DNA of 64,000 bases from Cloacibacterium caeni (GTDB lineage: Bacteria; Bacteroidota; Bacteroidia; Flavobacteriales; Weeksellaceae): assembly GCF_907163125.1 (NCBI RefSeq), contig NZ_OU015319.1:1488001-1552000 (forward strand). Reading direction: 5' to 3'. The notes below the pieces were generated by a model. It had not been told where the DNA came from and made no database searches. It saw only the letters and a list, made by a program, of their open reading frames with translations. Positions 25,549 through 35,479 of this stretch are shown here, in pieces. The translations under genes were made by a program, and so were the position numbers. Positions within the stretch are counted from its first letter, which is position 1, and every line of letters begins with the position of its first letter.

Positions 25549-28503
25549 TTATCTAATTTGACTTTTTACTTCCCTAGCTTCTGAAACAATTTCTGGGAAA
25601 TCCTGATAGTTTTCTATGATTTGATCACAAGTATAACTTGCTTGATATTTGTCTTTCAAAGCCAAATAATTTCTCGCCATCAACACTAAAGCTTTTGCGC
25701 CCCAAAATTCTTCTGAAGCATAATTATTGGCCAGTTTGAAAATGGTTTCATTTGAAGATTTGAAAGCTTTTCCTTTGTTTTGATAAAACGCTTTTGCGTA
25801 AAGTGCTTCTGCTGCAACTTCTGTATTTGCAGATTTTTCTAAAGCAGCATAAGCGGTTTGTGCGTCTTTATCTTTGCCTTGATTCATCAAACTTCTGGCT
25901 TTAATAACCTTCGCCTGTTCTAAAACTGCTGCTGAGTTTTTCGAATATTTCAAGACTTCATTGGCAAATTTTTCTGCTTGTGAAAAATTCTTTTCTTCTG
26001 CATAAATCTTCATCAATTCTATACTCGTGAAATTTTTAATGGTCACATTCGATGAGTTGGCGAGATTTTCCAAATAAATTTTCGCTTCAGAACTGTTGTT
26101 TTCACTCAATAAAATCTGAGCAATTCTTACTTGAGCATCTTCCTGGTAATCATTTTGAGCATTGGCAATTTCCCCTAAAACCAATTTGGCTTTCGTAAAA
26201 TTCTTGGTTTGATAATAACTTTCGCCCAATTCATATTGCGCTTGATAGAATTTTTCACCTGTTGGATTTTGGGTTAAAAACTTCTCATAATTAGGGATAG
26301 CTTTTGCATATTCTTTCTTCGCAAACTGCGATTGCGCCAAAGAAAGATTAATTTCGTCTAAATCTGTTTGAGCAATATTTACGCCCAAGTTCTTTGCAAA
26401 ATATTCGTAACCAGAAGCGTCTCCGTTTTTCAAATAAATTGGTTTAGTTGCCGCTACAATTTTCTCTGCATACGCCGTATTTTTATATTTATTACCAAGA
26501 GATTTCAGCTCTGCTAAAGCTTTTTCCGGTTGGTTTAAGTCTTCGTAATTCTGCGCTCTATAGATTTCAGCATTGGCAACCAAATCTTTATCTGCGCCAA
26601 TTTTTATCACCTGTGAAAACGCATCACTAGAATTTTGAAACTGATCAATCGAAGCATAAGAAGTTCCCAACTCGTAATACGCATCGTCTTGATATTCAGA
26701 ATTTTTATAATTAGAAATTAGTTTCTTCAATTCAGCAATTTTACCTTCTGTATCACCTTTAAAACCAATCGCCATTGCTTTTTGAAACTGAGTATAATCG
26801 TTTGCACCTTCCGTTTTATTGTAAATTGCAATAGCTTCATTCAATTCATTACCCGCGTAATAGGTATCTGCCAAACGCAATTCAGCATCATTTTTAAATT
26901 CAGATTTTGGATTTTTAAGATATTCTTTGAAATATTCTTTAGCTTTTACAAAATTCTTCGATTTGAAATAAGCGTAACCCAAATCATAACTCAATTGTTG
27001 CTTCTCTGGAAATTCTTCTGCATTTCTATCCAACTTTTCAAAACCATAAATTGCAGTAGCATAGTCTCCTTTTTGATAATACGTTTGCGCCAACCAATAT
27101 TGCGCTCTTAAGTTGAACGTTCTATTAAGATTATATTTTAAACTTTTCTTGAAATTTTGTTCCGCAGCGTCTAATTCGCCTTTGTTAAAAAGCTCCGTTC
27201 CGTATAAAAACAGCACTTCTTGGTAGATTTTTTCGGTTTGAGAATCAACGCCAGTTAATTCTTCAATTGCTTTTATCGTACCTTTGTAATCGCCAGAATA
27301 CAAGTAAGATTTTACCAAAAGTTGTTCTAGTTCTTTAGAATAACCATATTTTTCGAGGTAAGATTTGATGGCAATTTGCGGACTTTCAAACGGATTTCCA
27401 ATATCGTAACTCAATTTTGCATATTGTTCGTGTGCTAGTTTTGAGACATTTTTATCATAAGTCATTTCTTTCGCCGAACGAAACGCTGACAAAGCTTCTT
27501 GCTTCTTCCCTACTTCTAAATACGCATTTCCTAGCTGATAATATGCATTTTGGGAAAACGCAGAATTAGAATTCACCAACTGATTGTAATATGAAATCGC
27601 TTCGTCAAATTTTTGAAGATTTGCCGCTACAAATCCCATTTCATACAAATCACTTTCCGAAGGGTTTTGTTGGGTTTGCAAATACGCTTTTAAATGAGGA
27701 TACGCTTCTGCATATTGCTTTTGCATGAAATAACTTTCGCCAATAATTTTGTGAACTTCTGCTTTATAAGCCGAAGAAATATCTTCTTGGAGCAAATCAT
27801 TTCCTTCTACAATGGCTTTCTCGTAGTCCTTTTCGTTAAAATACAACTGTACATAATACGGTTTTACCAACTTAGCGTACTTTTCATTATTTTTGATTTC
27901 ATCAAAAAACTGAAAAGCCTTTTCGTTTTGTTGGTTGGCGTAATATAAATGTCCGAGCATATACGCAATATCACCTTTTTCTTCGGCATTTTTATACGCT
28001 TCTTCCAATGCATCAATCGCACCATTAGAATCACCAGTCATGAATTTGGCATATCCCAATTTCAAGATATACTGTGTGTTTTCCTGTTTATCTAATTGAT
28101 ATTGATTGACTTTTTGAAGCGTTTCCAAAGCTTTAGGAAAATCCTTTTTAGCCAAATAATAATCCGCTAAAGGCAAATTCGCTTGAGCAAAAAGTGCAGA
28201 TTTAGGATAATCTTTGATAAAAGCATCAAGACCGTCTTCTGCATGATTCTGAGCCAGAATTACTCCGATAACATTGCTGAAAAAACGGGCAGTTTCTTTC
28301 TTAGAATTTTCTAAATTTTGGTTAAAAAAATACTGTCTAGAAAATTCGTATTGTGAAGCAGCGTAGATTTTATTTTGGTAAAGATTTTCGGCAAGGTTGA
28401 AACGATATTGTTCTTTGTCTGCGAAAAATTGTGATTGTTGAGCCATCGAAAGACCAGATAATGAAATGGCCGATAGCAATAAAATTTTATTTCTTTGATT
28501 CAT
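25549..28503 (-). CDS. Large TPR-repeat protein, exported
   Basis: A 984-residue protein with a signal peptide (ending near LSMAQQ) and tetratricopeptide repeats along its full length. Repeated units such as AFYQLGNAYLEVG-like and YELGESYYQTKNFTKAKLVL can be read about every 34-36 residues. TPR solenoids mediate protein contacts, here probably in the periplasm. Position just upstream of the outer-membrane barrel gene on the same strand suggests they act together, perhaps in envelope assembly or uptake, but this is an inference. The C-terminus (QIIENYQDFPEIVSEAREVK) has no extra domain. Confidence 0.85.
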   Translation of the reverse strand: MNQRNKILLLSAISLSGLSMAQQSQFFADKEQYRFNLAENLYQNKIYAASQYEFSRQYFFNQNLENSKKETARFFSNVIGVILAQNHAEDGLDAFIKDYPKSALFAQANLPLADYYLAKKDFPKALETLQKVNQYQLDKQENTQYILKLGYAKFMTGDSNGAIDALEEAYKNAEEKGDIAYMLGHLYYANQQNEKAFQFFDEIKNNEKYAKLVKPYYVQLYFNEKDYEKAIVEGNDLLQEDISSAYKAEVHKIIGESYFMQKQYAEAYPHLKAYLQTQQNPSESDLYEMGFVAANLQKFDEAISYYNQLVNSNSAFSQNAYYQLGNAYLEVGKKQEALSAFRSAKEMTYDKNVSKLAHEQYAKLSYDIGNPFESPQIAIKSYLEKYGYSKELEQLLVKSYLYSGDYKGTIKAIEELTGVDSQTEKIYQEVLFLYGTELFNKGELDAAEQNFKKSLKYNLNRTFNLRAQYWLAQTYYQKGDYATAIYGFEKLDRNAEEFPEKQQLSYDLGYAYFKSKNFVKAKEYFKEYLKNPKSEFKNDAELRLADTYYAGNELNEAIAIYNKTEGANDYTQFQKAMAIGFKGDTEGKIAELKKLISNYKNSEYQDDAYYELGTSYASIDQFQNSSDAFSQVIKIGADKDLVANAEIYRAQNYEDLNQPEKALAELKSLGNKYKNTAYAEKIVAATKPIYLKNGDASGYEYFAKNLGVNIAQTDLDEINLSLAQSQFAKKEYAKAIPNYEKFLTQNPTGEKFYQAQYELGESYYQTKNFTKAKLVLGEIANAQNDYQEDAQVRIAQILLSENNSSEAKIYLENLANSSNVTIKNFTSIELMKIYAEEKNFSQAEKFANEVLKYSKNSAAVLEQAKVIKARSLMNQGKDKDAQTAYAALEKSANTEVAAEALYAKAFYQNKGKAFKSSNETIFKLANNYASEEFWGAKALVLMARNYLALKDKYQASYTCDQIIENYQDFPEIVSEAREVKSQIR

Positions 28504-28688
28504 TATTTTTTGATGAATTAGAATTGTAATAATTAGAACGAAAATACAGAAAACTTATTGTAGAAGCAAGTTTTTTAAGGATGAAGAATCAAATTTTTTA
28601 TCTAAAAAGAGAGATAAAAAAGACAAATAAATCTACATTTTTCAGATTTTTAATTACATTTGTTACTTTGTAATTTTAAAAATCAAGA

Positions 28689-30362
28689 ATGAATCAACTT
28701 TTCAGAAGAAAACATTACACTGGAAAAGAGCATAAATCTGAATTGATTAGAGCTCTCGGTACTTGGGACATTGTATTTTTTGGTTTAGCTGCCATCATTG
28801 GAGCTGGGAGTTTCAGTAGTTTAGGCGAGGCTATTTTCCGAGGCGGACCTGGTGTAATTTCCTTGTATATTATTTGTGCTATTGCATGTGCATTTACGGC
28901 GATGTCTTATGCAGAATTTGCCAGTAGAATTCCTACTGCAGGAAGTGCATATACTTATGCATATGCCAGTTTCGGCGAGTTAATCGCTTGGATTATTGGT
29001 TGGGCGCTGATTATGGAATATTCCTTCGGGAATATTTATGTCGCTTTTTCTTGGAGTGATTATTTTACGTCTTTTGTAGAAAGATTAGGTTTCGAAATTC
29101 CAGATTATTTGAGTACCAGTTATACAGAAGCCAAAAAAGCATTTATGGCAGGTTCTCAAAATCAAGAATTGGTAAACGCATGGAAATCTGCTCCCATCAT
29201 TGCTGGAATTAAATTTATCGTAGATATTCCTGCTCTGATTATTAACGCTTTAATCACTTGGTTGGTTTATATTGGCATTAAAGAAAGTAGAAATTTCAAT
29301 AACTTATTGGTTATCTTAAAGTTAGCGGTGATATTTTTAATTATTGCAGTAGGTGTTTTTTATCTCAATGCAGAAAATTGGGTTCCTACCAACAATGAAG
29401 GCGTAAAATCTTTTATGCCCAATGGTTTTACAGGAGTAATGAGTGCTGTAGCTGGTGTTTTCTTTGCTTACATTGGTTTTGACGCATTGAGCGTGCTTTC
29501 TGAAGAGACTAAAAATCCTGAAAAAACTTTACCCAAAGGAATGATTATTTCTTTGGTTTTGAGTACCGCAATTTATATTGTTTTGACATTAGTATTAACA
29601 GGAATTGTAGATTATAGAAAATTTGAAGGAATCGGCGATCCATTATCTTTTATTTTCGCTCCTCAAAATGCCAATATTCCTTGGATGGAATTTGTGGTTT
29701 CTGTAACCGCTATTGTTGCGATTACTACGGTTTTGTTGGTTTTCCAAATGGGCCAACCAAGAATTTGGATGAGTATGAGTAGAGACGGATTAATGCCGAA
29801 AAAATTTGCAGAAATTCACCCAAAATATAAAACTCCAAGTTTCGCTACTATTATTACAGGAGTTGCTGTTGGTTTACCGATTTTATTCACGGATAAAACT
29901 TTTATTTTAGATTTTACCAGTATCGGGACTATTTTCGCATTTGTATTGGTAAATGGAGGAATTTTATTGATGCCACAAAAGGAAAAATTAAAAGGCAGAT
30001 TTCATTTGCCTTACATCAATGCTAAATATATTTTCCCTGTATTATTTATCGGTGGATTAGTAGGCTTCTATTTTTGGCAGCCAGAGTTTTTCCATAATTT
30101 ATGGAATATTACAGATGAGAATGAAGGTGAATTTAGGCTTTCTATCATCATTTTCTTGATAATTAATTTAGCTTTAGTAGTATTGTCTTATCTCAAAAAC
30201 CTTTCTCTAATACCATTATTAGGTTTAACTTCTTGTCTGTATTTATTAACAGGAATGACGCATAATAACTGGTTCTGGTTCGGATTATGGTTTATTATAG
30301 GATTAGGAATCTATTTCTTCTACGGAAAGAAAAATAGTAAGTTGAATCCTGAGAATATGTAA
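28689..30362 (+). CDS. APC-family amino acid permease (cationic type)
   Basis: A 557-residue integral membrane protein with about 12-14 hydrophobic helices. The first helix region reads FFGLAAIIGAGSFSSLGEAI, the G-A-G-x-F type loop of APC transporters. The motif PTAGSAYTYAYASFGE and the later GFDALSVLSEETKNPEKTLP are classical for the cationic amino acid transporter (CAT-like) subgroup. It would take up amino acids by proton-coupled transport or exchange; the exact substrate cannot be told. TACATTTG at 28655-28662 matches a -7 element 26 bases before the ATG. The RAYT element lies downstream. Confidence 0.9.
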   Translation: MNQLFRRKHYTGKEHKSELIRALGTWDIVFFGLAAIIGAGSFSSLGEAIFRGGPGVISLYIICAIACAFTAMSYAEFASRIPTAGSAYTYAYASFGELIAWIIGWALIMEYSFGNIYVAFSWSDYFTSFVERLGFEIPDYLSTSYTEAKKAFMAGSQNQELVNAWKSAPIIAGIKFIVDIPALIINALITWLVYIGIKESRNFNNLLVILKLAVIFLIIAVGVFYLNAENWVPTNNEGVKSFMPNGFTGVMSAVAGVFFAYIGFDALSVLSEETKNPEKTLPKGMIISLVLSTAIYIVLTLVLTGIVDYRKFEGIGDPLSFIFAPQNANIPWMEFVVSVTAIVAITTVLLVFQMGQPRIWMSMSRDGLMPKKFAEIHPKYKTPSFATIITGVAVGLPILFTDKTFILDFTSIGTIFAFVLVNGGILLMPQKEKLKGRFHLPYINAKYIFPVLFIGGLVGFYFWQPEFFHNLWNITDENEGEFRLSIIIFLIINLALVVLSYLKNLSLIPLLGLTSCLYLLTGMTHNNWFWFGLWFIIGLGIYFFYGKKNSKLNPENM

Positions 30363-30367
30363 TTTTT

Positions 30368-30920
30368 GAGCCACGAAGTGGCGAAAAGAAATACAATAGG
30401 ATTTTAATCCTATGAAATATGGCACAATCATTAGCAAAAAATTACATTCACATTGTATTTAGTACAAAGAATAGAAAACCATTGATCAGTCCATCAATAG
30501 AAAATAAATTATATGCATACATTGGTGGAATTTGCAGAGAATTAGAATGCAATCCTGTAGCAATTGGTGGACATAATGATCATATTCATATTTTATGCCT
30601 TTTATCTAGAAAAATTGCATTATTCAATTTAGTTGAACACGTAAAAGCCCGTTCTTCAAAATGGATAAAAACGCAAGGAGAAGAATTTAGTAATTTTTAT
30701 TGGCAAGATGGTTATGGTGCATTTTCTGTGAGCGAAACCCATACAGAAAAGCTTATTGATTATATTAAATTTCAGAAAAAGCATCATCAAAAGAAAAATT
30801 TTGAAAATGAAATTTTAGAAATTTTAAGAAAGAATAAAGTAGATTATGATGAGAAATATCTATTTGATTAAAAAATAGGATTAAAATCCTATCTTACTTC
30901 TCATCGCCACTTCGTGGCTC
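30368..30920. mobile_element. RAYT unit: REP-associated transposase gene with flanking palindromes
   Basis: GAGCCACGAAGTGGCGA (30368-30384) and its exact reverse complement (30904-30920) bracket the unit. Inside them lie the palindromes ATAGGATTTTAATCCTAT (30396-30413) and ATAGGATTAAAATCCTAT (30875-30892). The transposase gene sits between. This layout matches REP/BIME elements around a RAYT gene. Confidence 0.8.
30419..30871 (+). CDS. REP-associated tyrosine transposase (IS200/IS605 Y1 type)
   Basis: A 150-residue Y1 transposase. The HUH motif is GGHNDHIHILCLL and the likely catalytic Tyr is in KLIDYIKFQKKHHQ. The core KNYIHIVFSTKNRKPLI and the SYFVYWQDGYGAFS-like stretch (here FYWQDGYGAFSVSE) are standard for the family. 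Such proteins act on single-stranded hairpin DNA and are tied to REP dispersal. The protein is full length with no breaks, so it may be active. The start codon lies 6 bases after the left palindrome. Confidence 0.9.
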   Translation: MAQSLAKNYIHIVFSTKNRKPLISPSIENKLYAYIGGICRELECNPVAIGGHNDHIHILCLLSRKIALFNLVEHVKARSSKWIKTQGEEFSNFYWQDGYGAFSVSETHTEKLIDYIKFQKKHHQKKNFENEILEILRKNKVDYDEKYLFD

Positions 30921-30935
30921 TGCAATACAAAAAAA

Positions 30936-30956
30936 ATCCCGAGAAACTCTCGGGAT
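30936..30956 (-). terminator. Intrinsic terminator after the SPFH gene
   Basis: ATCCCGAGA-AAC-TCTCGGGAT, a 9-bp perfect stem, is followed on the minus strand by a T run. It serves the SPFH-domain gene. Confidence 0.85.
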
Positions 30957-30965
30957 ATTTTGTTA

Positions 30966-31898
30966 TTAATGATTATGTTGTTTTGGTGGAGGTGGCATTT
31001 TACCTTGATCTGCTTGTTCTAATTTATTAGCCGCAGTCATGGCTACCATCATATCGTTAAGCATATTGCTTGCAGCAGTAGGAGAATTAGGCAATAGAAC
31101 CAAGTTACTTCTATTATTGGCACCTACAGAATGTAGCGTATCATAATGCTGTGTCACTACGATTAACGCAGATGCTTCTTGAGAACCGATATTCACATTA
31201 TTCAGCATTCTTACCGATTCTTCTAAACCTTTTGCAATTTCTCTACGTTGGTCTGCAATACCTTGACCTTGTAATTTTTTAGATTCAGCTTCTGCCTTTG
31301 CAACGGCTACAATTCTGATTCTTTGCGCTTCAGATTCATATTCTGCAGCTGTTTTTTCACGTTCAGCAGCATTTATTCTGTTCATGGCGTGTTTCACCTG
31401 TTCATCTGGGTCAATATCTGTCACCAATGCTTTAATAATGTCATAACCATAAGATTGCATCGCTTCTTGCAACTCACCTTTCACTGCAATTGCAATATCA
31501 TCTTTTTTCACGAAAACATCGTCTAATTTTAGTTTAGGAACTTCGGCTCTTACTACGTCAAAAACATAAGATGTAATTTGATCTTGAGGATTTTCTAAAC
31601 GATAATACGCATCACCAACTTGATTTCTAATCACTTGATACTGCACAGAAACTTTCATTTTAAGGAAAACATTATCCAAAGTTTTGGTGTCAATCATCAC
31701 GTCTAACTGCTGAATTCTAAGATTCATTCTTTTTGCAATTTGATCTACAAAAGGAATTTTAAGATGAAGACCAGATTGTCTTACCGATTGAAATTTACCA
31801 AAACGCTCTACAATTGCCGCTGTTTCTTGTTTTACAGTGAAAAAAGAAGCGAATAAAATAACGAGTCCCAAAAAGACTAAAACGCCTAATACTTCCAT
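30966..31898 (-). CDS. SPFH/Band 7 (stomatin/prohibitin-like) membrane protein
   Basis: A 310-residue protein with one N-terminal hydrophobic helix (about 4-22), then an SPFH/Band 7 domain. Visible signatures are AAIVERFGKFQSVRQSGLHL, RIQQLDVMIDTKTLDN and the coiled region RINAAEREKTAAEYESEAQR. This is the QmcA/slipin type, which forms membrane scaffolds. The C-terminal tail is rich in Asn, Lys and Pro (PPPPKQHNH). No NfeD partner is seen nearby. Confidence 0.92.
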   Translation of the reverse strand: MEVLGVLVFLGLVILFASFFTVKQETAAIVERFGKFQSVRQSGLHLKIPFVDQIAKRMNLRIQQLDVMIDTKTLDNVFLKMKVSVQYQVIRNQVGDAYYRLENPQDQITSYVFDVVRAEVPKLKLDDVFVKKDDIAIAVKGELQEAMQSYGYDIIKALVTDIDPDEQVKHAMNRINAAEREKTAAEYESEAQRIRIVAVAKAEAESKKLQGQGIADQRREIAKGLEESVRMLNNVNIGSQEASALIVVTQHYDTLHSVGANNRSNLVLLPNSPTAASNMLNDMMVAMTAANKLEQADQGKMPPPPKQHNH

Positions 31899-31968
31899 AG
31901 TTTATTGTTTTTAAAAATTTTCTAATAAGTGTTGAAATGTTCTTTAAAGTTACGAAATATTTCTAAAC

Positions 31969-32028
31969 TCGTGAAATTGTAAAGTCGTGAAGTTGTAAAG
32001 TTGTAAAGTCGTGAAATCGTGAAGTTGC
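31969..32028. repeat. Short tandem-like repeat of CGTGAAATTGTAAAG units
   Basis: Variants of GTGAA(A/G)T(T/C)GT alternate with AAAGT over about 60 bases upstream of the SPFH gene. Slippage or repeat decay is likely; no coding use is seen. Confidence 0.5.
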
Positions 32029-32133
32029 TAATTTGTAAAACTTTGAGAATTCAATACTCTTTATTTGCTGTAATCTTCTTTATTTTCAATAATCAAATTT
32101 ACGACTCAACGATACATCAACTTTACATGAAAA

Positions 32134-33492
32134 TTACATCGTCATTCCAATATCTATTCCTTTGATTTTTCGATACAAATCTGTTGCGAAATTGTCCGTC
32201 ATTCCAGAAACGAAATCCAGGACTCCGAGAACTTTCTCATAAACCGTTCCATCTTCATAGATAAATTGTGAAGGAATCAATTGTAATGCTTTTTTCTCAA
32301 AACCTTTACGCTCTGATTTTTCTTTAATAATCGGCGGAATAAAATGGTTCAAAAGCTCATACATTACATTATAGCCAGCGTTTTCTATTTCTACCACACT
32401 TCTGTGACCATATATTTTTTCGATAGAAAAACGTTCCACTTCTTGAAAAGATTCACTCTCAGATTTAAAAATATCTAGCAATGCTTTATTCAAAGTTCCG
32501 TTTAAAATTTCAGAGAAATGCAATTGATATAATTCTGTAGATTTATTGATGAGTGCATTAATCACTTTGGCTCTCAAATAAGAAATTCTCTCATTTTTAT
32601 TCGAAAATAAAAGCAATTTCTCTGCACTTCTTTTTGCATCTTTTTCATTGACAGACTTTATCAAATCCATGAAAAGATTTTCGCAGTCAGCAGTAGAAAT
32701 AATTCCCAATCTGTGCGCATCTTCCATGTCAATAATATTATAACAAATATCGTCTGCTGCTTCTACCAACCAAACGAAAGGATGACGTTTAAAAATCGTA
32801 GGTTCTTCACTTTCCACCATCATTTTGGTAGCATTCGCAATATTCAGAAAAGTCTGTTTTTCACTTTGAAAAAACCCAAATTTCTTACGATTAACGTGAC
32901 CTTTTTTCTTAGCAATCGCTTCGCAAGGATATTTGGCGATACTTGCCAAAGTAGTGTAAGTAAGCTGAGTTCCGCCTTCATCTTTACCCGTTTGTTTGTG
33001 CGTAAGAATTCTGATGGCATTGGCATTTCCTTCGAAATTTACCAAATCTGCCCATTCTTTTTCAGTGAATTTTGGCTTTAATTCTGATTCATTCTTTTCA
33101 AAAAAACTAGCAATTGCATCTTCACCAGAATGTCCGAATGCTGGATTGCCAATGTCATGACAAAGACAAGCCGCTGCAATCACATTATTGAGATTATACA
33201 AGTAGAAATTTTTAGAATCTTCGGTGAGTTCGTTTTCAAAATTTTGAACGATAAATTCGCCAGCAAGACTCCCCAAACTTCTTCCCACAGAAGAAACTTC
33301 TAGCGAATGCGTGAGACGATTGTGCACGAAAACACTTCCTGGAAGTGGGAAAACCTGAGTTTTATTTTGTAATCTTCTGAATGCCGAAGAAAAGATAATT
33401 CGGTCAAAATCTCTCTGGAAATCCGTACGTGAAACAATGTTCTGAACGTGGTTTCCGGTTCTCTGATTGGTAAAAATTGTGTTTAGAATCAT
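32134..33492 (-). CDS. dgt: dGTP triphosphohydrolase (HD domain)
   Basis: A 452-residue dGTPase. It shows the family start RTDFQRDFDRIIFSSAFRRL with QNKTQVF, then VHNRLTHSLEVSSVGRSLG (first metal His) and AACLCHDIGNPAFGHSGEDA (HD pair). The enzyme hydrolyses dGTP to deoxyguanosine and triphosphate and helps control dNTP pools. Length is in the family range. It is divergent from the lipoprotein gene at 33541, with 48 bases between start codons. Confidence 0.93.
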   Translation of the reverse strand: MILNTIFTNQRTGNHVQNIVSRTDFQRDFDRIIFSSAFRRLQNKTQVFPLPGSVFVHNRLTHSLEVSSVGRSLGSLAGEFIVQNFENELTEDSKNFYLYNLNNVIAAACLCHDIGNPAFGHSGEDAIASFFEKNESELKPKFTEKEWADLVNFEGNANAIRILTHKQTGKDEGGTQLTYTTLASIAKYPCEAIAKKKGHVNRKKFGFFQSEKQTFLNIANATKMMVESEEPTIFKRHPFVWLVEAADDICYNIIDMEDAHRLGIISTADCENLFMDLIKSVNEKDAKRSAEKLLLFSNKNERISYLRAKVINALINKSTELYQLHFSEILNGTLNKALLDIFKSESESFQEVERFSIEKIYGHRSVVEIENAGYNVMYELLNHFIPPIIKEKSERKGFEKKALQLIPSQFIYEDGTVYEKVLGVLDFVSGMTDNFATDLYRKIKGIDIGMTM

Positions 33493-33540
33493 AATCTAAT
33501 TCAAAAATAAGTCTTAAATTTAATATCTAAAAATTTAGCT

Positions 33541-34635
33541 ATGAAAATTTTAAATTTTTTACTCTTGGCGGCGATTATTTCTTGCGATAAAAAACCAGAA
33601 ACTTTCAATCAGAAATCTATTGAAGAAAATTGTTTCCAAATTGTAAAAGTGGGTAAAGAAACTCCCAAAAAGCAATATGTAGAACCATCAAAAGAAGATA
33701 TTTTACATAATTTTCCGAAACATATTCAATATAAAACCTTAGAAAATAAAGGAAATTTTGAAGGAAATTTAGATTTCTTCAATAAAGAAACAGAAAAGGA
33801 AAAACAATTCATTAATTCTCCAGAATATCAAACTATTTTTAAAGATTTCATCAGCGATTTACCTGAATTTCAATATCTTTCTAAACAAAATCAGTTTGCA
33901 CTCGCCAAAAATAAATACGGACTTTGGCTCATCGAAAAATCTGGAAATCAAAAAGCGAAACCTTATTTTCTTGGGCTTACCCAGAATGCTTTTGTGAATT
34001 ATGATTTTAATGCACCTAATTTCACATTTTTAAGTGAGAATGCTGTTCATTTAAGCGGAAGCATCGTAAAAGTTACTCGACTTTCGTCTTTTCCTATTTT
34101 GCCAAAATATGAAGTGATAAAAGATGATGTAGAATTTTCTATTTCACTTGCTGAAGTTAAAAAAGACAGTGACCAAGATGGTTACAATGATTTGTTTGAA
34201 CAATTTATTGGTTTAAATCCAACCCTAAAAGATAGTGATGATGATGGAGTCAATGATTTCGAGGATGCTAATCCTAGATACGCATCTGTTTCTTCTAAAT
34301 TCTCTGCAATGTACGAAGCCATCGTAGATGAAACTTTGCCAAAAACGCATTACAGTTTTACAGAAGTCTTGACCGACTGTGATTACTTCAATCAAATCAA
34401 TCCCAAAAATGGAAAATTTCTTTTTTATAACACCGAAGAGCAAATTCCTATTAAAGAAGATGTTTTAGACCATTTTTTCAGTGTAAAATACAGCAAAATT
34501 TCTGAAAATAAATTCTATCCTAATACTTATGATATAGATTATGCTGATCAAAAAGGTTCAGGAAACATTAGCGCAGAATTTATCAATGGAAAATGGAAAA
34601 TTTCTAAAAAAACGAATCTCTATTTTGGTGTTTAA
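33541..34635 (+). CDS. Putative lipoprotein with DxDxDG-type calcium-binding repeats
   Basis: A 364-residue protein with a lipoprotein signal (lipobox AAIISC followed by DKKPE). The middle part is unknown. At about 209-241 it has DSDQDGYNDLFEQFIG and DSDDDGVNDFEDANP, the D-x-D-x-D-G loops of thrombospondin type 3/EF-like calcium sites, common on Bacteroidetes surface proteins. The C-terminus resembles small domains of unknown function. A frameshifted DUF1003 gene begins 33 bases later on the same strand and could be co-transcribed. Confidence 0.75.
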   Translation: MKILNFLLLAAIISCDKKPETFNQKSIEENCFQIVKVGKETPKKQYVEPSKEDILHNFPKHIQYKTLENKGNFEGNLDFFNKETEKEKQFINSPEYQTIFKDFISDLPEFQYLSKQNQFALAKNKYGLWLIEKSGNQKAKPYFLGLTQNAFVNYDFNAPNFTFLSENAVHLSGSIVKVTRLSSFPILPKYEVIKDDVEFSISLAEVKKDSDQDGYNDLFEQFIGLNPTLKDSDDDGVNDFEDANPRYASVSSKFSAMYEAIVDETLPKTHYSFTEVLTDCDYFNQINPKNGKFLFYNTEEQIPIKEDVLDHFFSVKYSKISENKFYPNTYDIDYADQKGSGNISAEFINGKWKISKKTNLYFGV

Positions 34636-34667
34636 GCACAGTAAAAACTTCATAAAATTTAATCAAT

Positions 34668-35362
34668 ATGAGTACTTTCAGAAGTGATTTATCTGGGAAA
34701 GAATTTCCCGAAAACGAAAAAATTTCCGCTAAAAATATCAGACAATCCTTGTTTCATTTTATCAATAAAACGCATCCAAATTTTTCTAAAAATTGTTTTT
34801 GAGCATTGAAGAAATGAATGATTATCGAGAAAAATATATCTCTGAATTTCTCAACAAAAAAATAGGAAACCTAACCGAAGTAGAAAAACAAGTCATTCAA
34901 TCTGTTTCTAAAAACACCATGATTTCTACAGAAGTGGAAGAAGATAAACAAGAAATTACTTTTGGTCAAAAATTGGCAGATAAAGTAGCTGAGTTTGGGG
35001 GAAGTTGGGGATTTATTATCTTTTTCATGACCTTTTTAGTTGCTTGGATTTTACTGAATGTTTTTTGGCTTTCTAATCATGGTTTTGACCCATATCCTTT
35101 CATTTTATTGAACTTAATTTTGTCTTGTATTGCGGCAATTCAGGCTCCTGTGATTATGATGAGCCAAAACCGACAAGAAGAAAAAGATAGAGAACGCGCA
35201 AAAAAAGATTACAAAATTAATTTAAAAAATGAACTAGAAATCAGAGAGTTACACGAAAAAATAGACCATTTAATCATTCACTATCAACAAGATTTACTCG
35301 AAATTCAGAAAACTCAAATTGACTTATTAGAAAATATTTTACATAATGTAAAGAAAGAGTAA
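34668..35362 (+). pseudogene. DUF1003 membrane protein gene with a one-base frameshift
   Basis: ATG at 34668 opens MSTFRSDLSGKEFPENEKIS, the usual DUF1003 N-terminus. It runs to FSKNCF and then TGA at 34800. The family continues ..F(S)LSIEEMNDYREKYI, and exactly this is found in another phase from 34793 on. One more T in the T5 run at 34796-34800 would restore a full protein of about 230 residues. The second part has two transmembrane helices (about GFIIFFMTFLVAWILLNVFW and ILLNLILSCIAAIQAPVIMM), as in the family, and a charged coiled C-terminus. Function of DUF1003 proteins is unknown. The break may be real or a homopolymer sequence error. Confidence 0.7.
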
Positions 35363-35479
35363 AATAAAATTTCTGAAAATGTTTTCAAGCTAAAGTTTTA
35401 CTTCAATGAGGAAGAATTCTGTTAAAAAAATTAAAAAATTTAGTGTATATTTGTTTCTGAACCACTATAAAAAAAACTA

